Assembly: GCA_964596345.1 (NCBI GenBank)
Contig: CAZQSZ010000004.1
Span: forward strand, 248,001-312,000
DNA length: 64,000 nucleotides
Reading direction: 5' to 3'
Source: CADEDV01 sp964596345
GTDB taxonomy: Bacteria; Bacteroidota; Bacteroidia; Chitinophagales; Chitinophagaceae
Part shown: positions 8,714 through 17,326 of the stretch, in pieces
How the letters are laid out: the number at the start of each line of letters is the position of its first letter
How positions within the stretch are numbered: position 1 is the first letter of the stretch
The notes under the pieces: model-generated
Seen by the model: the letters and a program-made list of their open reading frames with translations, nothing else
What the model was told of the DNA's origin: nothing
Database searches by the model: none
Translations under genes and position numbers: made by a program

Positions 8714-9694
8714 TCAGAATCCGGCAGGTTTGAGGTGAAGGCCGGTTATTTCTTCAAGCCCAAATAACAGATTCATATTCTGTACCGCCTGGCCGGATGC
8801 GCCTTTCAATAAATTGTCAATGGCAGAGTGCACGACTAATTTGCTGCCGGCCTTTTCTAATTGGATAACGGCTTTGTTGGTATTCACCACTTGTTTCAGA
8901 AAAACAGGCTCTTTACTGACATGCGTGAAAGGATGGTCTTTATAAAAATCGTTGAATAAGATAAATAATTCCCCGATGCTAAGATCACAATGCAACGTGG
9001 AGCTGACGAAGATGCCCCTGGTGAAATCTCCTCTCCAGGGAACAAAGCTTAGATCAATATGACTTGCTGGTTGCAATTGTAATAAGGATTCCCCGATTTC
9101 ACCCAGGTGCTGGTGGGTAAGGGTTTTATAAGCCTGTATATTATTAGCCCTCCAGCTGAAATGAGAGGTTTGAGATAATGATTGACCGGCTCCGGTGGAA
9201 CCAGTGATGCCAGTGGTATAAATATCATTTAATAAACCGGCTTTTGCCAATGGGAGTAAACCAAGCTGGATGGTAGTGGCAAAGCAGCCGGGATTGGCGA
9301 TATTATTTGCTGTTTTGATCTTTTCTTTATTCAGTTCAGGAAGACCGTACACAAAATGCCGGTTGCCAATACTGGCACTGCCCTGCAATCTGAAATCATT
9401 AGCCAGGTCAATGATCTTAATGTGATCAGCGATCTTATTCTCAGCAAGAAATTTCCTGGACTCACCGTGCCCAAGGCATAAAAACAATACATCAATATCA
9501 TCACTCAGTTCACCAGAGAATATAAGGTCAGTGTCACCCAGCAGATCCTGGTGAACACTATGAACAGGATTGCCGGCATTGCTGCGGCTATGAATAAAAG
9601 AAACAGATATGTATGGGTGGTGAATCAGCAAACGAATGAGTTCGCCACCGGTATAACCTGCTCCGCCAATTATGCCTGCTTTAATGTTTGCCAT
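8714..9694 (-). CDS. argC: N-acyl-gamma-glutamyl-phosphate reductase
   Basis: This 326-residue NADPH-dependent reductase makes N-acylglutamate semialdehyde from the acyl phosphate. The Rossmann motif GIIGGAGYTGGELIRLL is at residues 7-23, and the catalytic cysteine is Cys137 in NPGCFAT. Its start overlaps the end of argG by 14 bp, and its end is 2 bp from the NamZ-like gene. Family length is normal. Like its neighbours it may act on succinylated rather than acetylated substrates, as inferred from argF'. Confidence 0.95.
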   Translation of the reverse strand: MANIKAGIIGGAGYTGGELIRLLIHHPYISVSFIHSRSNAGNPVHSVHQDLLGDTDLIFSGELSDDIDVLFLCLGHGESRKFLAENKIADHIKIIDLANDFRLQGSASIGNRHFVYGLPELNKEKIKTANNIANPGCFATTIQLGLLPLAKAGLLNDIYTTGITGSTGAGQSLSQTSHFSWRANNIQAYKTLTHQHLGEIGESLLQLQPASHIDLSFVPWRGDFTRGIFVSSTLHCDLSIGELFILFNDFYKDHPFTHVSKEPVFLKQVVNTNKAVIQLEKAGSKLVVHSAIDNLLKGASGQAVQNMNLLFGLEEITGLHLKPAGF

Positions 9695-10886
9695 TCGCTG
9701 ATTCTTTTACCTGGTGATAGATCATTGTCTGGTTACCAAATATTTTACTGAAACCTCTTACATCTTCTCCTGTCCACCCGTTATTCATTTCACCGTACTT
9801 GCCAAACTTACTGTTCATCAGGTCATAGGGAGACTCAATCCCGGTTACCTGGAAACGATAAGGCATAAGCTGAACAAATACATCGCCTGTTACATTCCGC
9901 TGGCTGCTTTCAAGATAGGCTTCAATATCGATCATCACCGGATCCAGGATTTGCCCTTCATGTAACCAGTTGCCATAAAATTGCGCCAGCTGATCTTTCC
10001 AGGTCAGTTGCCATTTGGTCAGCACATGTTTTTCCAGTGCATGGTGTGCCTTGATGATCACCATGGGGGCAGCAGCTTCAAATCCAACCCTTCCTTTGAT
10101 ACCGATGATCGTATCGCCGACATGAATATCACGGCCAATACCATAAGGTCCGGCCAGTGTTTGTAAATATTGAATGGCGTCGGAAGGGTGGTTAAAGCTT
10201 TTCCCGTTCACTTTAGTCAACTCTCCTTTATGAAAATGAAGTTTTACTTCTTCCGTTCCTGTTTTAGTAACCTGGGTTGGCCAGGCTTCTTCCGGCAACA
10301 TACCTTTGGAAGAAAGCGTTTCTTTACCCCCCACACTGGTTCCCCACAATCCTTTATTGATAGAATACATGGCTTTGGAGAAATTCATATCCACACCTTT
10401 TGCTTTCAGGTAGTCGATCTCTGCTTCACGGCTCAGTTTCAGGTCGCGGATGGGAGTAAGGATTTCCACACCGGGGATCATGATATTAAAAATCATATCA
10501 AACCGCACCTGGTCGTTACCGGCACCGGTACTTCCATGTGCCACCGCATCTGCATTCAGTTCAAGTGTATGCTCTGCAATGTGCAGCGCCTGGCTTAATC
10601 GTTCTGCTGATACACTCAACGGGTAGGTATTATTCTTCAAAACATTGCCGTAAACAAGGTACTTAATGATCCGGTCGTAATAGGTCTTGACGGCATTCAC
10701 TGCTTTGTGTGATTTTACACCCAGTTTGTAGGCATGGGCTTCAATCTGTTTCAATTCTTCCTCTGTAAAGCCACCGGTATTCACAATAATACTGTGCACT
10801 TCATATCCCAGGTCTTCACCCAGGTATTTTACGCAATAAGAAGTGTCTAATCCGCCGCTAAATCCGAGTACAACCTTTTTTGCCAT
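9681..10886 (-). CDS. argG: Argininosuccinate synthase
   Basis: The 401-residue enzyme joins citrulline and aspartate using ATP. The N-terminal PP-loop ATP motif FSGGLDTS is at residues 9-16, followed by the family sequences HGSTGAGNDQVRFD and NKGLWGTSVGG. Length is typical. It is the second gene of the operon, 18 bp after the GNAT gene, and overlaps argC. Confidence 0.96.
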   Translation of the reverse strand: MAKKVVLGFSGGLDTSYCVKYLGEDLGYEVHSIIVNTGGFTEEELKQIEAHAYKLGVKSHKAVNAVKTYYDRIIKYLVYGNVLKNNTYPLSVSAERLSQALHIAEHTLELNADAVAHGSTGAGNDQVRFDMIFNIMIPGVEILTPIRDLKLSREAEIDYLKAKGVDMNFSKAMYSINKGLWGTSVGGKETLSSKGMLPEEAWPTQVTKTGTEEVKLHFHKGELTKVNGKSFNHPSDAIQYLQTLAGPYGIGRDIHVGDTIIGIKGRVGFEAAAPMVIIKAHHALEKHVLTKWQLTWKDQLAQFYGNWLHEGQILDPVMIDIEAYLESSQRNVTGDVFVQLMPYRFQVTGIESPYDLMNSKFGKYGEMNNGWTGEDVRGFSKIFGNQTMIYHQVKESANGKH

Positions 10887-10904
10887 CTTATTTTTTGTAA
10901 TTAT

Positions 10905-11612
10905 TTAATGAAGGAAATAATGCAATAATGACTTGGGTTTGCCGCCGCCATTCCCGTTCTTCTCTTTTTTCAGGAACGGCTTCAGCAATTTCCACTGCTT
11001 AAAGCGCAGCAGGCGTTCAAAACCGGAGACATTCTCTTTAAAGAACTCTTTGGTTTCTTCGGGTTCGTAATGATCTTTGGGATCGTAGAGCATGGCCGTG
11101 CACATACAGTTTTTCCGCTCTTTACTCATCAGGATCTCGTAGTTCACACAGCTTTTACAACCCGCCCAGAAAGCTTCATCCTGGGTGAGTTCGGAATAGG
11201 TAACAGGCTCATAGCCGAGGTCGCTGTTGATCTTCATCACGGCAAGGCCTGTCGTAAGACCAAATATCTTGGCTTCGGGATATTTTTCCCGGGACAGGTT
11301 GAAAATTTTTTGCTTGATCAGTTTTGCCACCCCGCTTTTCCGGTAGGCAGGTGCTACAATCAAACCGCTGTTTGCCACATATTCACCGTGGCTCCAGGTT
11401 TCGATATAACAAAAACCCACCCATTCATTCTGGTCAGTAATGGCTATTATGGCTTTACCCTCGTCGATTTTTTGTTCAATATAATCGGGGCTTCGCTTGG
11501 CAATTCCGGTTCCCCGGGCTGCGGCGGAAGCCTCCATCTCATCGGTGATGGTCCTGGAATAAACTTTATCAGATATGGTTGCCACCCTGATAATAATATG
11601 TTGATTGTCCAC
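10905..11612 (-). CDS. GNAT family N-acyltransferase, probable first enzyme of arginine synthesis
   Basis: The 235-residue protein has a GNAT fold; the acyl-CoA loop region reads VAPAYRKSGVAKLI (about residues 88-101). It starts with GTG, and the sequence IIIRVATISD following at once is a natural domain start. Proteins of this type precede argG in many Bacteroidota and are thought to replace ArgA or ArgJ by acylating glutamate; this is context-based. If argF' is succinyl-specific, the donor would be succinyl-CoA. The C-terminus contains a CxxC-like cluster (GCKSCVNYE, KNCMC) that may bind metal. It is the first gene of the operon, with a candidate promoter immediately upstream. Confidence 0.8.
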   Translation of the reverse strand: MDNQHIIIRVATISDKVYSRTITDEMEASAAARGTGIAKRSPDYIEQKIDEGKAIIAITDQNEWVGFCYIETWSHGEYVANSGLIVAPAYRKSGVAKLIKQKIFNLSREKYPEAKIFGLTTGLAVMKINSDLGYEPVTYSELTQDEAFWAGCKSCVNYEILMSKERKNCMCTAMLYDPKDHYEPEETKEFFKENVSGFERLLRFKQWKLLKPFLKKEKNGNGGGKPKSLLHYFLH

Positions 11613-11927
11613 TGTAAAACTAAATTGAGATAAAACGGGCCACCAATCCTTGAAAATTATTTTTTGCGGGGATTACTTCACTGACAGGGACCAGGGTGAG
11701 GGGTTCGTCCTGTCAGAAAACAGGGCGACGTCGGGGGCGGGAGAAAGTAAATACATCGAAGCCAACGGAATAGACGCCGCTGGTGATCGGTGCATGAAAA
11801 GCGAACTGTTTGGTATGTGTCAGAATGTTTGTCATATTGACGAACTGAAACAAGTTGTAAATTGGGTACAAATGTATAATAATAATTGGTTTAGTGTCAG
11901 AAATATTTTGTTATAAAAACTAATCAT
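11613..11927. other. Intergenic region between the arginine operon and a divergent gene, with an inverted repeat
   Basis: This 315-bp region separates two divergent genes. It holds the arginine promoter candidate at its left end and an inverted repeat CTGACAGG (11681-11688) / CCTGTCAG (11709-11716), centred about 75 bp upstream of the -7 box of the arginine promoter. A nearby GC-rich stretch (about 11725-11745) has unusual composition compared with the AT-rich right end. An 88-codon frame exists here but shows no protein-like features. Confidence 0.5.
11615..11646 (-). promoter_or_regulatory. Candidate promoter of the arginine operon
   Basis: On the minus strand a TTG (plus positions 11644-11646) is followed after 21 nt by TAGTTTTA (11615-11622), one base off the Bacteroidota -7 element TAnnTTTG. 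The box ends 2 nt before the GTG start codon, so transcription would begin at or within the annotated start; either the mRNA is essentially leaderless or the true start is a little downstream. Not experimentally supported. Confidence 0.4.
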
Positions 11928-12392
11928 ATGGAAGCAGGAAATGACTTTTCAACAGAACAATCGTTAGCAAAAGCAGCTAAGAAAAAACCATCCGGCTTCC
12001 GGCGATTTATGAGGACACTGCTGATCTTGTTATTCCTTGGTCTGGCCGTTTTTATTTTTATCAAATACTTCTTTGTCTTTGGTGAAGGTTCCAAGGCAGG
12101 AGAGCTGAATTTCTTTGTCAAAAAGGGATACATCTTTAAAACATATGAAGGACGGGTGATCCAGACAGGATATAATTCGAAAGTGCCGGGTAGTATCCAG
12201 TCCAACGAATTTGAATTCTCAGTGGTGAGTGAAAAAGTGGCTGCACAACTGATGGCCAATAGCGGGGCGTTTATGGAACTACACTATAAAGAATACCTCG
12301 GGGCTCTTCCCTGGCGGGGTATGAGTAGATACGTGGTGGACAGTGTTATTTCAATAACAAGAAACGGCACCAAACAAACGCTGTTACAATAA
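11928..12392 (+). CDS. Conserved single-pass membrane protein, function unknown
   Basis: The 154-residue protein has a short charged cytoplasmic N-terminus, one transmembrane helix at about residues 29-48 (LLILLFLGLAVFIFIKYFF) and an extracytoplasmic domain containing KKGYIFKTYEGRVIQTG. It resembles a small Bacteroidota family that is often mislabelled 6-phosphogluconate dehydrogenase; there is no dehydrogenase motif. It ends 2 bp before the convergent RsmI-like gene. Confidence 0.75.
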   Translation: MEAGNDFSTEQSLAKAAKKKPSGFRRFMRTLLILLFLGLAVFIFIKYFFVFGEGSKAGELNFFVKKGYIFKTYEGRVIQTGYNSKVPGSIQSNEFEFSVVSEKVAAQLMANSGAFMELHYKEYLGALPWRGMSRYVVDSVISITRNGTKQTLLQ

Positions 12393-12394
12393 TC

Positions 12395-13090
12395 TCAGGA
12401 AGCTAACAATAAGAATATTGCCGGTCGTTTATGGATGTCCGGCTTTTCTTTTTGCCATTGTTCAATGGTTTTTGTTTTGATCCATTCGGTTTTGGCGGTG
12501 ATATCAACGGCGATACAAAGTTGGGTAGTTGCTTTGCAATTTTTCAGTAAGCCCTCGGTCAGCTGGTTATTGCGGTAAGGCGTTTCAATAAAGATCTGCG
12601 TACAGTTCTTTTTCTGTGATTCTGTTTCCAGTTCTTTAATGGTTTTATTCCGTTGCTGGTTATCAATCGGCAGGTAACCCACAAACCTGAACTGCTGCCC
12701 ATTCATTCCGCTGGCCATTAATGCTAATAAAATGGAATTGGGTCCCACCAAAGGTTTGATCACTGCATTCATTTGCTGCGCAATAGTGACCAGTTGCTGA
12801 CCCGGATCAGCCACGCCGGGGCAACCGGCTTCGGAGAGGATACCAATATTCTTTCCTGCTGCTAATTTTTGCCGGAATAGATGGGTATCAACATTGTCTT
12901 TGGTAACGGGGTACCATTCATAATCATCGATCACAATTTCTTTACTGAGTTGTTTCAGGTAGCGGCGGGCTGTACGGTCATTCTCAGTGAAGAAAACCTG
13001 GCAATCTTTTACTGCAGCAAGCAGGTAGGACGGCATGGCTTCCAGCCCATCTTCGTGTAACAGCGATGGTATAAGATAGACAATGCCCAT
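12395..13090 (-). CDS. RsmI-like SAM-dependent methyltransferase (tetrapyrrole methylase family)
   Basis: The 231-residue protein has the tetrapyrrole methylase fold: GIVYLIPSLL at the N-terminus, the SAM loop GILSEAGCPGVADPG (about residues 82-96), VGPNSILLALMASGMNGQQF and IFIETPYRNN. These match the 16S rRNA 2'-O-methyltransferase RsmI. It is shorter than classical RsmI and starts with IPSLL rather than the usual GTPIGN, as in a second paralogue group common in Bacteroidota, so its RNA target is uncertain. It is 1 bp from the upstream EI24 gene. Confidence 0.8.
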   Translation of the reverse strand: MGIVYLIPSLLHEDGLEAMPSYLLAAVKDCQVFFTENDRTARRYLKQLSKEIVIDDYEWYPVTKDNVDTHLFRQKLAAGKNIGILSEAGCPGVADPGQQLVTIAQQMNAVIKPLVGPNSILLALMASGMNGQQFRFVGYLPIDNQQRNKTIKELETESQKKNCTQIFIETPYRNNQLTEGLLKNCKATTQLCIAVDITAKTEWIKTKTIEQWQKEKPDIHKRPAIFLLLAS

Positions 13091-13091
13091 A

Positions 13092-13877
13092 TCAGCTTGT
13101 TTTTACTTTATGAACAGTGAGTGTGGCAGCAATGATTGCATAAGCCGGTGCGAAAACAACCACTGCATGCATCAGGTAAAATAAGAAACCATTAGCGACA
13201 GCGAGACCTTTATGACGACCTATGAAGGCAATGCTTTTGGAAGGGGAAAAGCCATTCCGGGCAAAGCTGTAGTCGAGCATGGAGAAGCCGTAATAATAAA
13301 ATTCCATGGCTAATGCGATCAGCGGGGTGATCCATCCCACTAACGGGATCAGCGATAATAATATTAATGCCAGTAAATAGACCGTTTGCCAGCCACAATT
13401 CCGCAGTGCCAGTGTACTGTTGCGGATACAATCCTTTTTTAGCTCTGACCAGTTAAAGGAATGCTCTTTTCCCTCTATAATGGCTTCTGTTTTTTCACTC
13501 AGGTAGGCAAATACCGGCGAGCCGATGATCAGGATCAGGTATTTGAATAAGGAGAAGTAAAATAATACAAGTACCAGCCGCAGCATCATACCCATCATCA
13601 CAAAAAAGAAACTGAGCCATTCGCTTCGTTCCTGTTGCAGCCAGGGTTCAATACGAAGCTGGGAACTGGCCCAGGAAACTGCATTGTCGGAAGATTGCCA
13701 GAAGATGATCATACCGGCAATGAATAAGGCGGTATATATAATACCCGGCACGATGATCCATTTCCAGAAACGATGCTGCTGAATGAAACGGTGTGCTTCG
13801 GCCCAGGACTGGAATGCTATGACGAGTTCTTTGAGCAAAACCTTAAATTGAGGTAGTAAATATAGCCCATTGAGCAC
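13092..13877 (-). CDS. EI24/CysZ-like integral membrane protein
   Basis: This 261-residue protein has several hydrophobic segments and the EI24-family pattern LVGWITPLIALAMEFYYYGFSMLDY in the C-terminal half, followed by RNGFSPSKSIAFIGRHKGLAVANG. CysZ, the characterised relative, is a sulfate transporter; function here is not shown by context. The reading frame starts with GTG. It probably forms a two-gene unit with the RsmI-like gene. Confidence 0.78.
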   Translation of the reverse strand: MLNGLYLLPQFKVLLKELVIAFQSWAEAHRFIQQHRFWKWIIVPGIIYTALFIAGMIIFWQSSDNAVSWASSQLRIEPWLQQERSEWLSFFFVMMGMMLRLVLVLFYFSLFKYLILIIGSPVFAYLSEKTEAIIEGKEHSFNWSELKKDCIRNSTLALRNCGWQTVYLLALILLSLIPLVGWITPLIALAMEFYYYGFSMLDYSFARNGFSPSKSIAFIGRHKGLAVANGFLFYLMHAVVVFAPAYAIIAATLTVHKVKTS

Positions 13878-13910
13878 AGGGATGAAAATGAATTACACGT
13901 TTTCCTACAT

Positions 13911-14516
13911 ATGAAAAGATTACCGCTGTCATTTTACCGGGGGGATAATGTGCTGCAAATTGCTGCCCGCCTGATGGGGAAAATACTGGTCACCAACTGG
14001 GATGGTATCATTACATCCGGCCGGATTGTGGAATGTGAAGCCTATAATGGGATCATGGATAAAGCATCTCATGCGGCAGGCGGAAGAAGAACGGCAAGGA
14101 ATGAAGTGATGTATGCAAGGGGAGGAATAGCGTATGTATATCTCTGTTACGGCATTCATCATCTGTTTAATGTGGTGACGAATGATAAGGATATACCACA
14201 TGCTATCCTCATCCGGGCGGTGGAACCCATAGCCGGTATGGATGAAATGCTGAGAAGAACGGGCAAGCCGGAAGCAGACCACACACTTACAAAAGGACCG
14301 GGTAATGTTTCCAAAGCACTGGGTATCCACACCAGGCATAACCGCTATTCACTGTTGAGTAAGCAACTTTTTATTGCAGATGATGGATTCAGGTTCGGCA
14401 AAAAGCAAATCGCCACATCAGCACGGATTGGTGTCGGTTATGCCGGCATTGATGCCTTATTGCCGTACAGGTTTTATATAAAAGGAAATCCTTTTGTAAG
14501 TGGTAAACCAAAATAG
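13911..14516 (+). CDS. DNA-3-methyladenine glycosylase (AAG/MPG family)
   Basis: The 201-residue base excision repair enzyme removes alkylated purines. It shows the AAG signature IVECEAYNG with the catalytic Glu43, HAAGGRRTARNEVMY and YVYLCYGIHHLFNVV (DNA-intercalating Tyr region). The length is typical of bacterial members. It diverges from the EI24 gene with a short 33-bp intergenic region and is followed 29 bp later by the DASS transporter gene. Confidence 0.93.
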   Translation: MKRLPLSFYRGDNVLQIAARLMGKILVTNWDGIITSGRIVECEAYNGIMDKASHAAGGRRTARNEVMYARGGIAYVYLCYGIHHLFNVVTNDKDIPHAILIRAVEPIAGMDEMLRRTGKPEADHTLTKGPGNVSKALGIHTRHNRYSLLSKQLFIADDGFRFGKKQIATSARIGVGYAGIDALLPYRFYIKGNPFVSGKPK

Positions 14517-14545
14517 GTTGTATTTTCAGTCCAAATACTAATTGC

Positions 14546-16006
14546 TTGGCAAAACTTTCAAAACAACAGGTCAGCATTATTTCTTTACTGGCAGGGGTCA
14601 TTATTGCATCAGCCGTTTATTTGATCAACCCGTTTGCGGTGGATAACAGTGCTGCCAAAGTATTGGCAGTTGCAGCATTGATGATTACCTGGTGGGTGAC
14701 GGAGGCATTACCCATGCCGGTTGTAGCATTATTGCCGTTGATCTTTTTCCCGTTATTGAAGATCAGTTCCATGAAAGAAGCGGCGGCCCCGTTTGCCAAC
14801 GAGGTTATTTTTTTATTCATGGGAGGTTTCATGCTCGGTTTGGCTATCGAAAAATGGAACCTGCACCGGCGTATAGCGTTGAGTATTATCCGTCTTACCG
14901 GGACCAGCGGTGATAAGATTGTTCTCGGGTTTATACTGGCTACGGGTTTGCTCAGTATGTGGCTGAGTAATACGGCCACAACCATGATGATGTTCCCGAT
15001 TGCCTTATCAGTGATACATGTGATGCAGGAAAATCATAAGGGAGAGGGCAATATGGCTAATTTTTCATTGACCATTATGCTGGCGATTGCTTATGCCTCC
15101 AATTTCGGGGGCATTGCCACCATTGTGGGAACACCACCCAACTTTGCTTATATCGGTCATGTGCGGGAGAAACTGCATTACGAAATTGGTTTTATTGACT
15201 GGATGCTGCTCTGTATGCCGATTGCTATCCTGTTATTATTAGCCTTGTACTGGGTGTCGGTTAAATGGCTTTTCCCCAATAAAATAAAATCGGATACCGC
15301 CACCCGGCAACTGATCCGGGCAGAATTGGATTTGCTTGGACCCATGTCAGCAGCAGAAAAAAGAGTGCTGATCATATTTGGAGGAACAGCATTTTTATGG
15401 ATATTCCGCAAACTGATCAACGATGCGCAATCACTGTTTGTATTGGATGATACGATCATTGCAGTGCTGTGTGCTGTGGCTTTATTTATTTGTCCGGCAG
15501 GTAAGTCATCCAAAGAAGAAGGAACTGCACTATTGGAATGGAATGATACTTCGAAAATGGCCTGGGGTATTTTATTATTATTTGGGGGCGGTATATCCCT
15601 GGCCGGTGCATTGGAAAGAGCAGGCCTGATACAGCAACTGGGTGGTTGGTTAGCGCAGTTCTCCGGCAATGGTTTTATGCTGGTGGTTGTTATTACCGTG
15701 GTCACCATTTTCCTGAGTGAAGTGATGAGCAATGTGGCCCAGGTGATCGTTTTTGCACCGGTGGTTACTTCATTGGCCATTGCGCTAAATATGAATCCTT
15801 TATTACTCGGCATTCCGATGACACTGGCAGCAAGTTGTGCCAGTATGTTACCGATGGGTACGCCCCCCAATGCGATCGTGTTTGCCAGTGGTCATATCAA
15901 ACTGAAACAAATGACGAAGGCCGGGTTTGTAATGAATATCGTCTCCATCATTCTGATTGTACTTTTTAGCTGGTTCCTGCTGCCGTTATTGATGAAGTTG
16001 GGCTAA
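14546..16006 (+). CDS. DASS family sodium/anion (di- or tricarboxylate) symporter
   Basis: The 486-residue membrane protein has the SLC13/DASS signatures: SNTATTMMMFPIALSV in the first half and the repeat-related ASCASMLPMGTPPNAIVFASG in the second, both of which contact the carboxylate substrate and sodium. About eleven hydrophobic stretches are seen. It would import succinate or related dicarboxylates, or sulfate, with sodium. It starts with TTG; no ATG lies near the conserved N-terminus. Confidence 0.88.
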   Translation: MAKLSKQQVSIISLLAGVIIASAVYLINPFAVDNSAAKVLAVAALMITWWVTEALPMPVVALLPLIFFPLLKISSMKEAAAPFANEVIFLFMGGFMLGLAIEKWNLHRRIALSIIRLTGTSGDKIVLGFILATGLLSMWLSNTATTMMMFPIALSVIHVMQENHKGEGNMANFSLTIMLAIAYASNFGGIATIVGTPPNFAYIGHVREKLHYEIGFIDWMLLCMPIAILLLLALYWVSVKWLFPNKIKSDTATRQLIRAELDLLGPMSAAEKRVLIIFGGTAFLWIFRKLINDAQSLFVLDDTIIAVLCAVALFICPAGKSSKEEGTALLEWNDTSKMAWGILLLFGGGISLAGALERAGLIQQLGGWLAQFSGNGFMLVVVITVVTIFLSEVMSNVAQVIVFAPVVTSLAIALNMNPLLLGIPMTLAASCASMLPMGTPPNAIVFASGHIKLKQMTKAGFVMNIVSIILIVLFSWFLLPLLMKLG

Positions 16007-16077
16007 GTAGCTCAAAGAGAGAAAAAGGTAAAAGAGCAGAGTTGAATAATCAATCTATACTAATTGTATGGGCGATA

Positions 16078-16118
16078 AAAGAGAAAAGGAGAACTGTTTG
16101 TGCTCTCCTTTTCTCTTT
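16078..16118. terminator. Bidirectional terminator between the DASS gene and the PorP/SprF gene
   Basis: A perfect 15-bp stem, AAAGAGAAAAGGAGA (16078-16092) with TCTCCTTTTCTCTTT (16104-16118), encloses an 11-nt loop and is flanked by A/T runs on both sides. It lies between two convergent genes and can serve both strands. Confidence 0.85.
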
Positions 16119-16137
16119 ATTCTTTTTATCTCTTCGT

Positions 16138-17151
16138 TTAAAATTTAGGACAGTTCAGCTTTCGCATATTCGGATCTACGTATTTCTTAATGTAGATCAG
16201 TGATACTTCAACGCCACCTCTTGAGTTCGACGCCGGCTTTAAGGTAGATGTATTCACATCATACGAAGCACCAAAATGCCATTCGCCAAATTCAAGACCA
16301 ACATAAGGAATAACGGCATCGCCAAAACGGTACCAGCTGCCAAAGTAGAAATTGGTAGGATTGACTTCGTCATTATTCAGGTTCATTGAGTAGGCCCCGC
16401 CCAGCATTGTATTATTAGCTTTCGCCTGCATACTGTGGTTTGCCGCAAAATGGATCGCATTGTAGGAGCCTACGGGGATTTTACCACCAGCCTGTAAAGT
16501 TGTTCTTGCACTCAGCAGGAAATTTCCTTTCTGAAAACTCTCCTTTGGCCGGTTGATATGGTACATAGAAGCTCCGAGGTAAAAATTGTTATAACCATTG
16601 GTGCTTCCATTATAGAAAACACCGGCGTTCATGTCGAAATAGTGAAGATTTACCTGTTGGCTGGAGAAGCTTTCGCTGGTAACACCTGTGAAACCAAATG
16701 GAGTCAGCTGGTCCTGGAAATAAACCTTATTCAGGTTTAAGCTCTTATTCATATACGTACCCTGGAAACCGGCACCTAACTGGTGGTAACCGTTTTCATC
16801 CAAACCTTTATGGTAGGCCAGAGATATAGCAGCATAGTTATTGGTCAGTACGCCATTGCCGGCCCGGTCTGTAAAACCCATAAAGCCGATACCAAACTGG
16901 TCCAGGTCGGAAATCCGGTTCTTCATAATACCAAAATCAGCAGAGATGGTAGCGGTGGTATAAGCATTATTAATGGAAGGCCATTGATTCCGGTAATTAC
17001 CGGCTATCCGGTACACCCCGTCAAACTTACCGGTCATGGCCGGGTTCATCGTTAACGGTGACGCAAAAAACTGGGAGAAATTAGGATCCTGGGCAGTAGC
17101 AACGCTTACCAAAGCCACACAAACAATAAGGGTAGAAATTAGTTTTTTCAT
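16138..17151 (-). CDS. PorP/SprF family outer membrane protein
   Basis: The 337-residue protein has a signal peptide (ends near VATAQ) followed by DPNFSQFFASPLTMNPAMTGKFDG, the hallmark start of PorP/SprF proteins, which form outer membrane beta-barrels tied to type IX secretion and gliding adhesins. Such genes usually sit next to a large secreted adhesin gene; none is adjacent here, so it is an orphan member. The protein ends in a short Cys-containing tail (KLNCPKF). Confidence 0.88.
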   Translation of the reverse strand: MKKLISTLIVCVALVSVATAQDPNFSQFFASPLTMNPAMTGKFDGVYRIAGNYRNQWPSINNAYTTATISADFGIMKNRISDLDQFGIGFMGFTDRAGNGVLTNNYAAISLAYHKGLDENGYHQLGAGFQGTYMNKSLNLNKVYFQDQLTPFGFTGVTSESFSSQQVNLHYFDMNAGVFYNGSTNGYNNFYLGASMYHINRPKESFQKGNFLLSARTTLQAGGKIPVGSYNAIHFAANHSMQAKANNTMLGGAYSMNLNNDEVNPTNFYFGSWYRFGDAVIPYVGLEFGEWHFGASYDVNTSTLKPASNSRGGVEVSLIYIKKYVDPNMRKLNCPKF

Positions 17152-17326
17152 CTCAGCAATTAATTGTTTTTCAGTTGCAGACAGTGATATCCGGGCTGCT
17201 TTTCAGTCTATTTAATAAAACGTTTAGTTTTTCTGGAAATTGCCTCCTGTAGCCTGCTAATACCTGCCTCTGTCAAAATAGAAATGTAAGGTAAAAAAAA
17301 GACCCGGAAAAATGGCAAATTGCTGC

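Noticed and set aside
11070..11633. Long plus-strand frame (187 codons) antisense to the GNAT gene
   Set aside because: It is the shadow of a well-supported gene and lacks a recognisable domain.
11650..11916. 88-codon open frame in the region upstream of the arginine operon
   Set aside because: Its composition is not protein-like, it covers the inverted repeat, and it shows no recognisable fold or signal.
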